Positions 29,994 through 39,202 of a stretch of 64,000 bases of DNA are shown here, piece after piece. The position numbers were made by a program, and so were the translations under genes. The notes beneath the pieces were generated by a model. The model saw only the letters and a list, made by a program, of their open reading frames with translations. It made no database searches and was not told the origin of the DNA. This DNA is from Agrobacterium tumefaciens (lineage in GTDB: Bacteria; Pseudomonadota; Alphaproteobacteria; Rhizobiales; Rhizobiaceae), in the NCBI GenBank assembly GCA_025559845.1, contig CP048469.1, positions 1,860,001 through 1,924,000 of the forward strand, in the 5' to 3' direction. Position 1 is the first letter of the stretch. The number at the start of each line of letters is the position of its first letter.

Positions 29994-30398
29994 ATGAGCC
30001 GCCTGCTTCGCTTTACTTTCAGCCGTGCCGCAGGTCTGACGCTTGCCGCCCTTGCCCTCGCCGCTTGCCAACCCAAACCGCAGCCGGTCAGTTCCGTTTC
30101 CCACGCAGCATTGCCGACCATGGAGCGCATCGCGCTCGGCGCCAATGCCTGCTGGTTCAAATCCGGCGACCCGGCATTCAAGTCCTACCGCCTTGCACCC
30201 GAACTGAATTCCTTCTCCGGCCGCCCGCGCATTCTTCTCGTGCCGCGCAACAGCCCGGAATCCAGACCGATGCTCGTCGTCCAGGCGGAAGGCAATCCGG
30301 CAAAGCTCGATGCTTTCGGTCCTGTGATGAATGAGGGTATGTCGTCTCGCATTGCCGCCGACGTCAAGCGTTGGGCAAATGGCGGCAAGGGTTGCTGA
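29994..30398 (+). CDS. Small lipoprotein of unknown function
   Basis: A 134-residue protein with a lipoprotein signal: basic N-terminus, hydrophobic core, and lipobox LAAC near residue 25, so it is likely anchored to the outer or inner membrane after lipid attachment. The mature part carries two further cysteines (in NACWFKSGDP and at the very C-terminus, GKGC) that may form a disulfide. I do not recognise a named family. It stands between purQ and a minus-strand gene. Confidence 0.7.
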   Translation: MSRLLRFTFSRAAGLTLAALALAACQPKPQPVSSVSHAALPTMERIALGANACWFKSGDPAFKSYRLAPELNSFSGRPRILLVPRNSPESRPMLVVQAEGNPAKLDAFGPVMNEGMSSRIAADVKRWANGGKGC

Positions 30399-30417
30399 TC
30401 TAACAGCCTTCCGCACA

Positions 30418-30457
30418 TAAAAAGACCCGCCAGGCCGGTTGGGATTGGCATGGCGGG
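30418..30457 (-). terminator. Terminator of the DUF1127 gene
   Basis: On minus, CCCGCCA and TGGCGGG form a 7-bp stem followed by TCTTTTT. It lies 115 bp beyond the stop codon. Confidence 0.6.
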
Positions 30458-30571
30458 CCTGCCGATGGCATTAAGGCGCCGGGGAAAGAAGGCGCCGCTC
30501 TCCGGCAGAAAATCAGCAGGCACCGGGCCGCAGAACCTGATATGGTCTGCTGGTGATCCGCTGACAGAAAA

Positions 30572-30877
30572 CTAAAGGGATCGCGAAGGCCAGTTGAGAA
30601 GATCGGCCTTGCTTGCCTCCCTCTGGGCCTCCTGACGCGTCAGACCGATATCGAGCAATTGCTCATCGGACAATTCGCGCAGGGCAAGACGGCCCGACCG
30701 CTTCATGAACCACTGAGATGCGCGCACAATGACGCGACCAATAAACGTGCGGGCGATCCTGGCCGGAAACGGCGCCGGTGCAACCATGTCACCGGCATCG
30801 CGGAACACGCGTTCCCGTTCGTAACCGTCAGGATAAATTGTATCCATTGTCGAAAGGTATTGATCCATCTTGCGCAT
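30572..30877 (-). CDS. DUF1127-domain small protein
   Basis: A protein of about 101 residues. The C-terminal 45 residues carry the DUF1127 core: RLALRELSDEQLLDIGLTRQEA. The N-terminal half (DQYLSTMDTIYPDGYERER) is hydrophilic and not recognised. DUF1127 proteins are small, Arg-rich and common in rhizobia; some have been linked to RNA turnover and phosphate responses, but their role here is unknown. ATG at 30877 has AGGTG about 5 nt upstream; the frame is open 40 codons further into the shared promoter region. It is divergent from the MocR-type regulator gene, with starts 91 bp apart. Confidence 0.7.
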   Translation of the reverse strand: MRKMDQYLSTMDTIYPDGYERERVFRDAGDMVAPAPFPARIARTFIGRVIVRASQWFMKRSGRLALRELSDEQLLDIGLTRQEAQREASKADLLNWPSRSL

Positions 30878-30968
30878 ATTGCACCTATTGTCTCCATTTA
30901 TATTCACATTGAACGCAAACAATAAATACAATTGACTCATAGACAGATACAATGCATAAATTGTCACC

Positions 30969-32387
30969 ATGACAAATTGGCTTCCAGACATCACCAAGGG
31001 CGATGGCCCGATTTATCTCCGCCTTGCAGACAGCGTTGAAGGCGCGATTTCGGATGGCACGCTTGGCGCCGGCACAAAATTGCCGCCACAACGAAACCTC
31101 GCTTACGACCTGGGCGTGACAATCGGTACAATCAGCCGGGCCTATGCGCTGATACACGAGCGCGGGTTGGTCAGTGGCGAGGTTGGCCGCGGCACCTATG
31201 TCAACGAACGAAAATCTCCCACACCGCAGACCCAGGCCGCGCCGACAACGACGGCCTTCGGTGGAACACGCCACGGGCTCGACGTTAAGGGCGAATTCCG
31301 CATGAACACGACGGCCGCCCCCGATATCGGCCAAAGCGCATTGATCAGCGCGCATATCGGTGAGATTGCCCGAGACTGCCCTTCCGAGATCACCAATTAC
31401 ATCAGGGCATTGCCGGATAGCTGGTGCATCGCCGGCGCGCGCTGGCTGTCGCAGAATGGCTGGTCCCCCAAGCCGGAGAACATCGTCTCCACGCTCGGTG
31501 CGCATGCAGGCGTGATGAGCGTCATTACCGCCATGACTGCGCCCGGCGACCGGATTGTTTTCGAGCCCCTCACCTATTCGCACATCAGCCGCAGCGCGGC
31601 CCTTGCCGGACGGCGGGTGACGCTGGTCGAAGCGGATGAGAAGGGCATCGTTCCCGAAGATTTCGAACGGGTCTGCGCCCAGCAGCACCCGAAGATGATC
31701 TTTCTGATGTCGGCCGGCCAGAACCCCACTTGCGCCACCTTACCGGAAGAGCGGCGGCGGATGATTGCCGACATCGCCCGCAAATACGGCGTCTGGATCA
31801 TCGAAGACAATTTGTACGGCGCCATGACCCGCGAAGAAATTCCGCTTATCGCTGAGTTCGCGCCGGATATGACCTTCGTTGTGGGAGGCCTTTCCAAATC
31901 TGTTGCAGCCGGCGTCCGTGGCGGCTGGGTCGCCTGCCCCGCGCAATTTTCATCGCGAATCCGCATCTCGCATTCGATGATGACTGGCGGATTGCCGTTC
32001 ATGCTGGCGGAATTGAATGCCCGCCTCGTCAACAGCGGTGACGCGCACGATATCCGCAAGGACTGTCTTGCCGAGATCAATCAGCGCGAAGCGATCGCCA
32101 GAAAGGTTCTTGCCGGCATGGAGTTCAATTCCCTGCCGGATATTGCCTTCCTCTGGCTGAAGCTGCCTGAACCCTGGCTTTCCGGGACATTCCGCAGCGC
32201 TGCTGCGCGAGAAGGCGTGCTGATCGATGATGAGGACGAGTTCAAGGCCGGCAGAGCCGAGAAGGTCTATCACCGCGTCCGTATCAGCTTCTCCGGCCCC
32301 TCGACGCAGCAGGAAATGACCGAAGCCTTCGGCATTCTGCGCCGCCTCCTCGACAATGGTTCGGCAGGATATGAAAGCGTTGCCTGA
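30969..32387 (+). CDS. MocR-type regulator (GntR HTH + aminotransferase-like domain)
   Basis: A 472-residue regulator. An N-terminal GntR winged helix (about 10-80; LPPQRNLAYDLGVTIGTISRAY) is joined to a class I aminotransferase-like domain. Lys310 in GGLSKSVAAGVRGGW is the expected PLP attachment site. MocR regulators sense PLP or amino compounds and usually control a divergent gene, here the DUF1127 gene. TTGACT-N17-CATAAA (30932-30960) could be its promoter. The start at 30969 gives only a very short leader. The repeat TTGTC-ACCAT-GACAA (30961-30975) spans the start codon and might serve autoregulation. Confidence 0.88.
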   Translation: MTNWLPDITKGDGPIYLRLADSVEGAISDGTLGAGTKLPPQRNLAYDLGVTIGTISRAYALIHERGLVSGEVGRGTYVNERKSPTPQTQAAPTTTAFGGTRHGLDVKGEFRMNTTAAPDIGQSALISAHIGEIARDCPSEITNYIRALPDSWCIAGARWLSQNGWSPKPENIVSTLGAHAGVMSVITAMTAPGDRIVFEPLTYSHISRSAALAGRRVTLVEADEKGIVPEDFERVCAQQHPKMIFLMSAGQNPTCATLPEERRRMIADIARKYGVWIIEDNLYGAMTREEIPLIAEFAPDMTFVVGGLSKSVAAGVRGGWVACPAQFSSRIRISHSMMTGGLPFMLAELNARLVNSGDAHDIRKDCLAEINQREAIARKVLAGMEFNSLPDIAFLWLKLPEPWLSGTFRSAAAREGVLIDDEDEFKAGRAEKVYHRVRISFSGPSTQQEMTEAFGILRRLLDNGSAGYESVA

Positions 32388-32505
32388 GCCGATCTGACGG
32401 CAACAGAGTCTTTCGCGCAACAGCCGGCGGAATTCGAAAACCGGATCATTTCCTAACCCCGCGAATCTGGCATCCTCCGCCTGATCAGAGCGGGGGATTG
32501 ATTCG

Positions 32506-33096
32506 ATGGTTGCATTCGGTTCCTTTTCCGCCAGGCGTGCAATCGCTCTGGCTATGATGTCTGCCCTTTTGCCCATTGCTGCAGTGACGGGGGCGCAGGC
32601 TGCCGAGGGCACCGTGTTCGACGAGTTGCGGTTTGGCACCACAGCCTCCGTCTCCAATCCGGACAATGGCGGCGAAGACGGCGTATTCCCCGCCTTCACC
32701 GCATATTTCGACCCCTTCGCCAACGCTTCCGCCGTCACGCTCGGTCAAAAGCTTGCCCGCCCCCGTCTGCACATCGGCACTGAAATTGGCACCGATGGCG
32801 CTGCCAACACCATTTTCGGCGGCGTGAACTGGACCTTCGATCTCAATCCGAAAATCTTCATCGATCTTGGTTTTGGCGGGCTGTGGCATGACGGCAAGCT
32901 GAAAAACGACCCCGGCGAAACAGGCCCTGAGTTCGGCTGTCGGGCGCTTTTTCACGAATACGCCGCGATCGGCTATCGCTTTGACAACAACTGGAACATT
33001 TCGGCCCAGATCGAGCACGCATCACACGCCAATCTTTGCGACGGCCCCAACGACGGACTGACGCGAGTGGGCCTGATGGTCGGTTACAAGTTCTGA
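32506..33096 (+). CDS. PagL-like lipid A deacylase / acyloxyacyl hydrolase
   Basis: A 196-residue secreted beta-barrel candidate with a signal peptide of about 33 residues ending GAQA-A. The C-terminal part has EHASHANLCDG, with His171 and Ser173 in the HxS arrangement of the PagL catalytic site, and it ends with an aromatic residue as outer-membrane barrels do. The acidic triad member is not obvious at the usual spacing; Asp183 is a candidate. PagL removes the 3-O acyl chain of lipid A in the outer membrane. Two cysteines (145, 178) could form a disulfide. The start codon lacks a clear ribosome-binding site. Confidence 0.75.
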   Translation: MVAFGSFSARRAIALAMMSALLPIAAVTGAQAAEGTVFDELRFGTTASVSNPDNGGEDGVFPAFTAYFDPFANASAVTLGQKLARPRLHIGTEIGTDGAANTIFGGVNWTFDLNPKIFIDLGFGGLWHDGKLKNDPGETGPEFGCRALFHEYAAIGYRFDNNWNISAQIEHASHANLCDGPNDGLTRVGLMVGYKF

Positions 33097-33210
33097 ATAA
33101 GGGCATAAAGCGGCGATTTGCTGGGTTTACCGCGCATTTTCCTGTCGCGCCAATCAGCCTCTTGCGCTAAAGAACCGGAAACTTCCCTCGGCTCGAACCG
33201 CGTGAGACCT

Positions 33211-35445
33211 ATGTCGATTCCAAACTCCATCAAGATCACCCCGGAACTCGTTGCATCCCACGGGCTGAAGCCCGACGAATACCAGCGTATCCTCGACCTG
33301 ATCGGACGAGAGCCCACTTTCACCGAGCTCGGCATCTTTTCCGCCATGTGGAATGAGCACTGCTCCTACAAATCTTCGAAGAAGTGGCTGAAGACGCTGC
33401 CGACCAAGGGGCCGCGCGTCATTCAGGGACCGGGCGAAAACGCCGGTGTCGTGGATATCGATGACGGCGACTGCGTCGTCTTCAAGATGGAAAGCCACAA
33501 CCACCCGTCCTACATCGAACCTTACCAGGGCGCGGCAACCGGCGTCGGCGGCATTCTGCGCGACGTGTTCACCATGGGCGCGCGTCCGATCGCAGCCATG
33601 AACGCGCTGCGCTTCGGCGCTCCGGATCACCCGAAGACCCGTCACCTTGTCGCAGGCGTTGTTGCAGGCGTTGGCGGCTACGGCAACTCCTTCGGCGTAC
33701 CGACCGTCGGTGGCGAAGTGGAATTCGATCCGCGCTATAACGGCAACATTCTGGTCAACGCATTCGCTGCCGGCCTTGCCAAGTCCGACGCCATCTTCCT
33801 TTCCGAAGCCAAGGGCGTTGGCCTTCCGGTCGTTTACCTCGGTGCGAAGACCGGCCGTGACGGCGTGGGTGGTGCAACGATGGCGTCTGCCGAGTTCGAC
33901 GAGTCCATCGAAGAAAAGCGCCCGACGGTTCAGGTCGGCGACCCCTTCACCGAAAAGTGCCTGCTGGAAGCCTGCCTTGAACTGATGAAGACCGGCGCGG
34001 TCATCGCCATTCAGGACATGGGAGCGGCTGGCCTGACCTGCTCGGCTGTTGAAATGGGCGCCAAGGGCGACCTCGGCATCGAGCTTGACCTGAATACCGT
34101 GCCGGTGCGCGAAGAGCGCATGACGGCTTACGAAATGATGCTGTCGGAAAGCCAGGAGCGCATGCTCATGGTGCTCGAGCCCTCCAAGGAAGACGTTGCC
34201 AAGGCGATCTTCGTCAAGTGGGGTCTGGACTTCGCCATTGTCGGCAAGACCACCGACGATCTGCGTTTCCGCGTTCTGCACAACGGCGAAGAAGTTGCCA
34301 ACCTGCCGATCAAGGATCTCGGCGATCAGGCTCCGGAATACGACCGTCCGTGGACACCGGCCAAGGTTGCCGCACCGCTTGCGGAAAACGACGTGCCTGC
34401 GGCCGATGTTGCCGATGCGCTCGTTTCGCTGATCGGTTCTGCCAACAACTCGTCGCGCCGTTGGGTCTACGAACAGTACGACACGCTGATCCAGGGCAAC
34501 TCCCTGCAGCTTCCAGGCGGCGACGCCGGTGTGGTGCGCGTTGAAGGTCATGACAAGAAGGCACTTGCCTTCTCCTCCGACGTAACGCCGCGTTACGTCG
34601 AGGCCGACCCATTCGAAGGCGGCAAGCAGGCCGTTGCGGAATGCTGGCGCAACATCACGGCGACCGGCGCTCTGCCGCTGGCTGCCACCGACAATCTGAA
34701 CTTCGGTAACCCGGAAAAGCCCGAGATCATGAGCCAGCTCGTTCATGCCATCAAGGGCATCGGCGAAGCCTGCAGCGTGCTGGAATTCCCGATCGTTTCG
34801 GGCAACGTCTCGCTCTATAACGAGACCAACGGTCAGGCGATCCTGCCTACCCCGACCATTGGCGGCGTCGGCCTGCTGAAGGACTGGGGCAAGATGGCTC
34901 GCATTCGTTTTGCTGCGGCTGATGAAGTCATTCTTCTGATTGGCGCGCCTGTCGGCCTCGGCAGCCATATTGCCCAGTCTGTCTACATGCGTGACATTCA
35001 CGGCCGTATCGATGGCCCTGCCCCGCATGTCGATCTCGCTGCCGAAAAGCAGAACGGCGATTTCGTTCGTTCGCTGATCGTCGACGGACTGACGACTACC
35101 GTTCACGATTGCTCGTCCGGTGGTCTGGCGCTCGCTGTTGCCGAAATGGCAATTTCGTCCGGTATCGGTGCAACTGTTGATGCGGTTGAAGGCCATAATC
35201 CTATCCTCAGCTTCTACGGCGAGGACCAGGGTCGCTATGTTCTGACGGTCAAGACATCCGACCTCGAAAAGGTCGAGGCGGCTGCCAAGGCATCGGGCGT
35301 TTCCTGCCAGAAAATCGGCGTTACAGGCGGCTCCAGCGTAAAGCTGGGCACGGCGCGTGCTGTCGAGATTAAAGAATTGCACTCGGCCTATGAATCGTGG
35401 TTCCCTGAATTCATGGACGGCGAAACTCTCGTCGCTGCAGAATAA
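33211..35445 (+). CDS. purL: FGAM synthase large subunit PurL
   Basis: A 744-residue small-type PurL working with PurS and PurQ, making FGAM from FGAR with ATP and ammonia. N-terminal [37 protein letters not shown], the duplicated AIRS-like halves and [14 protein letters not shown] are typical. The ATG at 33211 ([12 protein letters not shown]) fits the family start; 31 open codons upstream do not. The ribosome-binding site is poor. bolA begins 15 bp after the stop and is probably co-transcribed. Confidence 0.97.
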   Translation: MSIPNSIKITPELVASHGLKPDEYQRILDLIGREPTFTELGIFSAMWNEHCSYKSSKKWLKTLPTKGPRVIQGPGENAGVVDIDDGDCVVFKMESHNHPSYIEPYQGAATGVGGILRDVFTMGARPIAAMNALRFGAPDHPKTRHLVAGVVAGVGGYGNSFGVPTVGGEVEFDPRYNGNILVNAFAAGLAKSDAIFLSEAKGVGLPVVYLGAKTGRDGVGGATMASAEFDESIEEKRPTVQVGDPFTEKCLLEACLELMKTGAVIAIQDMGAAGLTCSAVEMGAKGDLGIELDLNTVPVREERMTAYEMMLSESQERMLMVLEPSKEDVAKAIFVKWGLDFAIVGKTTDDLRFRVLHNGEEVANLPIKDLGDQAPEYDRPWTPAKVAAPLAENDVPAADVADALVSLIGSANNSSRRWVYEQYDTLIQGNSLQLPGGDAGVVRVEGHDKKALAFSSDVTPRYVEADPFEGGKQAVAECWRNITATGALPLAATDNLNFGNPEKPEIMSQLVHAIKGIGEACSVLEFPIVSGNVSLYNETNGQAILPTPTIGGVGLLKDWGKMARIRFAAADEVILLIGAPVGLGSHIAQSVYMRDIHGRIDGPAPHVDLAAEKQNGDFVRSLIVDGLTTTVHDCSSGGLALAVAEMAISSGIGATVDAVEGHNPILSFYGEDQGRYVLTVKTSDLEKVEAAAKASGVSCQKIGVTGGSSVKLGTARAVEIKELHSAYESWFPEFMDGETLVAAE

Positions 35446-35460
35446 TCAAGGAGAAACACC

Positions 35461-35694
35461 ATGCCCATGAAACCCGGCGACATTGAAGACATGATTAAGG
35501 CGGGAATCCCCGGGGCAAAGGTCACGATCCGCGATCTGGCCGGTGATGGCGATCATTACGCGGCGGAAGTCGTCGCTGACGCATTCAAGGGCAAGACCCG
35601 CGTGCAACAGCACCAGATGGTCTACGACGCATTGAAGGGCAACATGGGCGGCGTTCTGCATGCCCTGGCCCTTCAGACATCTGCGCCTGAGTGA
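35461..35694 (+). CDS. BolA-family protein
   Basis: A 77-residue BolA/YrbA-type protein. Visible features are the N-terminal helix GDIEDMIKAGIPGAKV, the DLAGDGDHYAAEVV strand pair, and the helix-turn with RVQQHQMVYDALKGNMGG, whose histidine is the one used with CGFS glutaredoxins to bind a [2Fe-2S] cluster. AAGGAG stands 7 nt before the ATG. It follows purL closely and lies 1.7 kb upstream of the monothiol glutaredoxin gene, its usual partner. Confidence 0.93.
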   Translation: MPMKPGDIEDMIKAGIPGAKVTIRDLAGDGDHYAAEVVADAFKGKTRVQQHQMVYDALKGNMGGVLHALALQTSAPE

Positions 35695-35716
35695 TCTGCC
35701 CGCAAGATGAAACTCA

Positions 35717-35750
35717 AAGGCCCGCGTGACATCTCACGCGGGCCTTCTTG
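35717..35750. terminator. Bidirectional terminator (bolA / membrane hydrolase)
   Basis: A 13-bp perfect stem AAGGCCCGCGTGA/TCACGCGGGCCTT, 4-nt loop, between convergent genes; T-tracts are short on both sides. Confidence 0.7.
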
Positions 35751-35778
35751 TTTTCAGAACTGGAAATGGCGTTGCCGC

Positions 35779-36927
35779 TTACAGGACGGGTGGCTGCTGC
35801 GACTCCAACCCGGCAAACGACGCCACCGGCAAAGGCCCGGCGGTCATCAAGGTAAAATCGAATCCCGACTTGCGATCCGGGCCGAGCACATATTGCCTGT
35901 GCATACGCAGGAAGTTGCGCTTGTTCTTCTTGTAGCGCTCCGCCGAGAGCGAATGCTTGAAGCGGATCGGCACGATGGTGGGCTGCTGCGCATCCTCATG
36001 GCCGGCAAGATGGGCCGTATTGCAGCGATAGAGATGAATGGGGTCGGTCAGGCACTGAATGTCGAACCATGTCACCTCCGGGTGATGCGCGACCGTTCCG
36101 ATGCTCTGCCGCAGCCGCGTTGCGCTCGACAGGAAGGCGCATTGCAGCGCAGCCCCGCCAAGGGTCGAGAAGGATAGCTTGCGGCCCTTGAGGGCATCCG
36201 GCTGCAATTCCAGAACCCGTCCGATCACGGCCAGTGCGAGACTTGCACCCATGCTGTGAGACACGACGAGAATTTCTTCTGACGGCTGTTCAAGGGCGAG
36301 AAGCACCGCCTGCGCTTTGTCCTCGATCCAGTCACGCGCCAATGGGTCGTCCCTGCCCACCGCAAGCGCAAACCGCCAGTCGGCGTAAAGATGCAGGGTA
36401 TGGAAACGCTCCGCAAACGGCAGGAATGCTTTTACGAAGAACAGCCCCGCAACCGGCACGCTCAGCAGACAGAGCCAGGCGGAAAGGCCGAACAGCCAAG
36501 GCAGAAAGGTGATTGCAACAGTCGCGGCACCGCCTGCCAGCATCAGGAGAAACGGGAAAATGAAAAACAGTCCAAACCGCCAGGCATGACGGAAGTAGCG
36601 AACGGCAGCGCCTTCGGCGATGATCCCTGCTCCGGCCTTGAAGCCAGAGGCCACCTGCTGCGCGACAGACGTGCTGCGCAGATGCGAAATGATGTCGTTG
36701 TGATCGTAGACGAAAATGGAGGAACGCGTGTTTTTCTCGCCTATGCGGGCATCAACCGTGAAATGGTCGCCGGCCGGTGTGCTCTCCAGCTTGCCCACCT
36801 CATAGGCCACGTCCCAGGTCTTGCCGGCAAGGGCAGCGGCGCGTTGATACCGCAGATGGTGGGCAGCCGCATCGAGAGGATCGAAACCGGGAAAATAAAA
36901 TACCAGCCGTGACTGCACAGTCGCCAT
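35779..36927 (-). CDS. Membrane-embedded alpha/beta hydrolase-like protein
   Basis: A 382-residue protein. The N-terminus VFYFPGFDPLDAAAHHLRYQRA looks like the first strand and oxyanion part of a hydrolase fold. Two hydrophobic helices occupy about 119-142 and 144-168. The nucleophile elbow VVSHSMGASLAL (Ser225) follows. The membrane helices inserted before the elbow make a catalytic site at the inner face of the membrane likely. I cannot name the substrate. ATG at 36927 has AAAGG 8-9 nt upstream. It is divergent from the small basic protein gene. Confidence 0.7.
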   Translation of the reverse strand: MATVQSRLVFYFPGFDPLDAAAHHLRYQRAAALAGKTWDVAYEVGKLESTPAGDHFTVDARIGEKNTRSSIFVYDHNDIISHLRSTSVAQQVASGFKAGAGIIAEGAAVRYFRHAWRFGLFFIFPFLLMLAGGAATVAITFLPWLFGLSAWLCLLSVPVAGLFFVKAFLPFAERFHTLHLYADWRFALAVGRDDPLARDWIEDKAQAVLLALEQPSEEILVVSHSMGASLALAVIGRVLELQPDALKGRKLSFSTLGGAALQCAFLSSATRLRQSIGTVAHHPEVTWFDIQCLTDPIHLYRCNTAHLAGHEDAQQPTIVPIRFKHSLSAERYKKNKRNFLRMHRQYVLGPDRKSGFDFTLMTAGPLPVASFAGLESQQPPVL

Positions 36928-37014
36928 AAACAAAGAACCTTTGGGTTTGAAATACCCAAAAGGATCGCTTGATACAGTGGGTGACGCACGTATAGTAAAA
37001 ATCACGACCGAAAT

Positions 37015-37305
37015 ATGGTAGATTTTGCAGGCGGTGAAAATTTGTCCAAGATCGTAGATGAGCTCGTTGGCGGCGTCATGAAGGGCGCCATGGCTGAGAT
37101 TCTGAAAAAGACGGGCGTCAAGAAAACCCGCCGCACAAAGCGCAGGACCAAGAGCAGCACCTCGCTAGCAGGCGGTATTGTCGGCTCGATCATCGAGGCG
37201 GCGCTCGGCGGCAGCTCATCCTCCACTGCCAAGCGTAAACCAGCCAGAAAGCAGGTCAGCAAACGCCGCACCGCCTCCTCGCGCAGCAAGCAGAGAAGCC
37301 GCTAA
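37015..37305 (+). CDS. Small basic protein of unknown function
   Basis: A 96-residue protein. Residues 1-32 form an amphipathic, mildly acidic segment. A Lys/Arg/Thr-rich stretch (33-47), a Gly/Ala/Ile-rich hydrophobic patch (50-66) and a very basic Ser/Lys/Arg tail follow. The tail could bind nucleic acid or an acidic membrane. I do not recognise a family. It is divergent from the membrane hydrolase gene with 87 bp between the starts. The ribosome-binding site is weak. Confidence 0.55.
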   Translation: MVDFAGGENLSKIVDELVGGVMKGAMAEILKKTGVKKTRRTKRRTKSSTSLAGGIVGSIIEAALGGSSSSTAKRKPARKQVSKRRTASSRSKQRSR

Positions 37306-37449
37306 GGTACGAGTTCGAAAATCTGACCCGACGGGTTTGCAACTGCCGCAGTTTTTTAGCTGCGGTGGGTGGAAATCGCGTCGCGACATGTTATTTAAGA
37401 ACAAAGACAAAGCAGCGGCCTTGACCCGCATGTTGAAAGGATTTGGCCC

Positions 37450-37785
37450 ATGAGCGGCATCAACGACATGATCGACAACGAAGTGAAGAGCAACGATGTG
37501 GTGCTGTTCATGAAGGGCACACCGCAGTTCCCGCAGTGTGGTTTCTCCGGCCAGGTCGTTCAGATTCTCGATTATCTCGGCGTCGACTACAAGGGCATCA
37601 ACGTGCTTGCCGATGCCGATATCCGCCAGGGCATCAAGGACTACTCCAACTGGCCGACCATTCCGCAACTCTACATCAAGGGTGAGTTCGTCGGTGGCTG
37701 TGACATCGTAAGAGAGATGTTCCAGTCCGGTGAACTTCAAAACCATTTCCAAGAACAGGGTATCAGCGTCCGCGGCGCGGCCTGA
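37450..37785 (+). CDS. grxD: Monothiol glutaredoxin, Grx4/GrxD type
   Basis: A 111-residue CGFS glutaredoxin. The active site is Cys30 in FPQCGFSG, followed by [17 protein letters not shown], which binds glutathione. CGFS glutaredoxins hold a [2Fe-2S] cluster with two glutathiones and deliver it to acceptors or share it with BolA. In the cytoplasm it would link the SUF system with iron-dependent regulators. The bolA gene is 1.7 kb upstream on the same strand. The ATG at 37450 follows AAAGGATTTGGCCC, an AAGG about 9 nt away. Confidence 0.95.
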   Translation: MSGINDMIDNEVKSNDVVLFMKGTPQFPQCGFSGQVVQILDYLGVDYKGINVLADADIRQGIKDYSNWPTIPQLYIKGEFVGGCDIVREMFQSGELQNHFQEQGISVRGAA

Positions 37786-37879
37786 TTTCGGCCGGGAAAC
37801 CGGCCCACTCTGATTGTCAGAAAACTATGCCAGGCGTTGCGTCATGCAACGCCTTTGCCGTTATTTTGGGGCAAACTCT

Positions 37880-39130
37880 GTGACAAATCTTTCACAATCC
37901 ACCGCTTCGCGCGCAGGCTCGATGGGGCGCACGGAATTTATTGGCCTGGCCGCAATGCTGATGGCGCTCAATGCACTGGCCATCGACATCATGCTGCCCG
38001 GCCTTCAGGAAATCGGCGCGTCGCTTGGCGTCGAGAACGAAAACCATCGCCAGTATGTCATTTCCGCCTATCTTCTCGGTTTTGGTATTGCCCAGCTTTT
38101 CTACGGCCCCATTTCGGACCGTTTCGGGCGCCGCAAGCCGATGTTTTTCGGTCTGGCTATCTACATCGTTTCAGCCATCGCCGTTGTTTTTGTACCGTCC
38201 TTCTCCGGCCTGCTCATGCTGCGCTTCATCCAGGGCATCGGCTCGGCGGCAACCCGCGTCATCACAGTGTCGATCGTCCGTGACATCTATGGCGGCCGCC
38301 AGATGGCCGAAGTGATGTCGCTGATCATGATGGTCTTCATGGTTGTGCCTGTCATCGCGCCGGGCACCGGCCAGATCGTGCTGTTCTTTGGTGACTGGCA
38401 CCTGATCTTCGCCTTCATGGCCGTCATCGCAGCCGTGGTGACCGCGTGGATGTATTACCGTCTTCCCGAGACACTGCACCCGGATGATGTACGCCCCCTG
38501 ACGGTTCGTTCGGTTATCGGCGGCTTCAAGATCGTCCTCACCAACCGCATTGCGCTCTGTTACACACTGTCCAGCACCTTCATCTTCGGCGCCCTGTTCG
38601 GCTTCATCAACTCCGCAGAGCAGGTCTACAAGGGCATTTACGGGCTCGGCGCATGGTTTGCGGCCGCCTTCGCCGGCGTCGCATTGTTCATGGCCTTCTC
38701 GTCCTTCATCAATGCCCGGCTGGTCGGCAAGTTCGGCATGCGCAAGCTCTCGCACGGGTCGTTGCTTGGCTTCATCGCCATCACCTTCCTGTGGCTGCTG
38801 GTGCAGGTTCTGGGGCCGGAACCGATGCCGTTCGCGATCTTCATCGTGTTCTTCGCGCTCGCCATGTTCCAGTTCGGCTGGATCGGCTCGAACTTCAACT
38901 CTCTGGCGATGGAACCACTGGGTCACGTCGCTGGAACAGCCTCGTCGGTCATCGGCTTCATGGGCACAGTCGGCGGCTCGCTGATCGGTGCCGTTATCGG
39001 ACAGGCTTTCGACGGTACGGCGCTGCCAATGGTCGCCGGCTTCTTTGTCGTCTCGATCATCGGCCTGATCTTCGTGCTGATCGGTGAAAAGGGCGTGTTG
39101 TTTCAGGCCCACAACAAGCCGACGCGATAA
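37880..39130 (+). CDS. Bcr/CflA-family drug exporter (MFS)
   Basis: A protein of about 416 residues with 12 hydrophobic helices. Between helices 2 and 3 stands GPISDRFGRRKPMFFG, the MFS signature, and helix 1 contains ALAIDIMLPGL, typical of the Bcr/CflA group, which exports bicyclomycin, chloramphenicol and related compounds by proton antiport. The start could be GTG at 37880 (GGGGC 8 nt upstream) or ATG at 37922; the first is preferred for the ribosome-binding site. It ends at a strong bidirectional terminator. Confidence 0.88.
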   Translation: MTNLSQSTASRAGSMGRTEFIGLAAMLMALNALAIDIMLPGLQEIGASLGVENENHRQYVISAYLLGFGIAQLFYGPISDRFGRRKPMFFGLAIYIVSAIAVVFVPSFSGLLMLRFIQGIGSAATRVITVSIVRDIYGGRQMAEVMSLIMMVFMVVPVIAPGTGQIVLFFGDWHLIFAFMAVIAAVVTAWMYYRLPETLHPDDVRPLTVRSVIGGFKIVLTNRIALCYTLSSTFIFGALFGFINSAEQVYKGIYGLGAWFAAAFAGVALFMAFSSFINARLVGKFGMRKLSHGSLLGFIAITFLWLLVQVLGPEPMPFAIFIVFFALAMFQFGWIGSNFNSLAMEPLGHVAGTASSVIGFMGTVGGSLIGAVIGQAFDGTALPMVAGFFVVSIIGLIFVLIGEKGVLFQAHNKPTR

Positions 39131-39150
39131 GAACGCATTTCATTAAAGAC

Positions 39151-39183
39151 AAAGGGCGCGGGAATGTCTTCCCGCGCCCTTTT
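39151..39183. terminator. Bidirectional terminator (MFS / inositol monophosphatase)
   Basis: A 14-bp perfect stem AAAGGGCGCGGGAA/TTCCCGCGCCCTTT with a TGTC loop and T-rich flanks. Confidence 0.9.
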
Positions 39184-39202
39184 CTTTTGGAAGATACCGT
39201 CT

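Noticed and set aside
33154..35382. Minus-strand open frame of 742 codons opposite purL
   Set aside because: It is a shadow of purL codon bias (Arg/Ala/His-rich translation). No family features are seen, and it covers nearly the whole sense gene.
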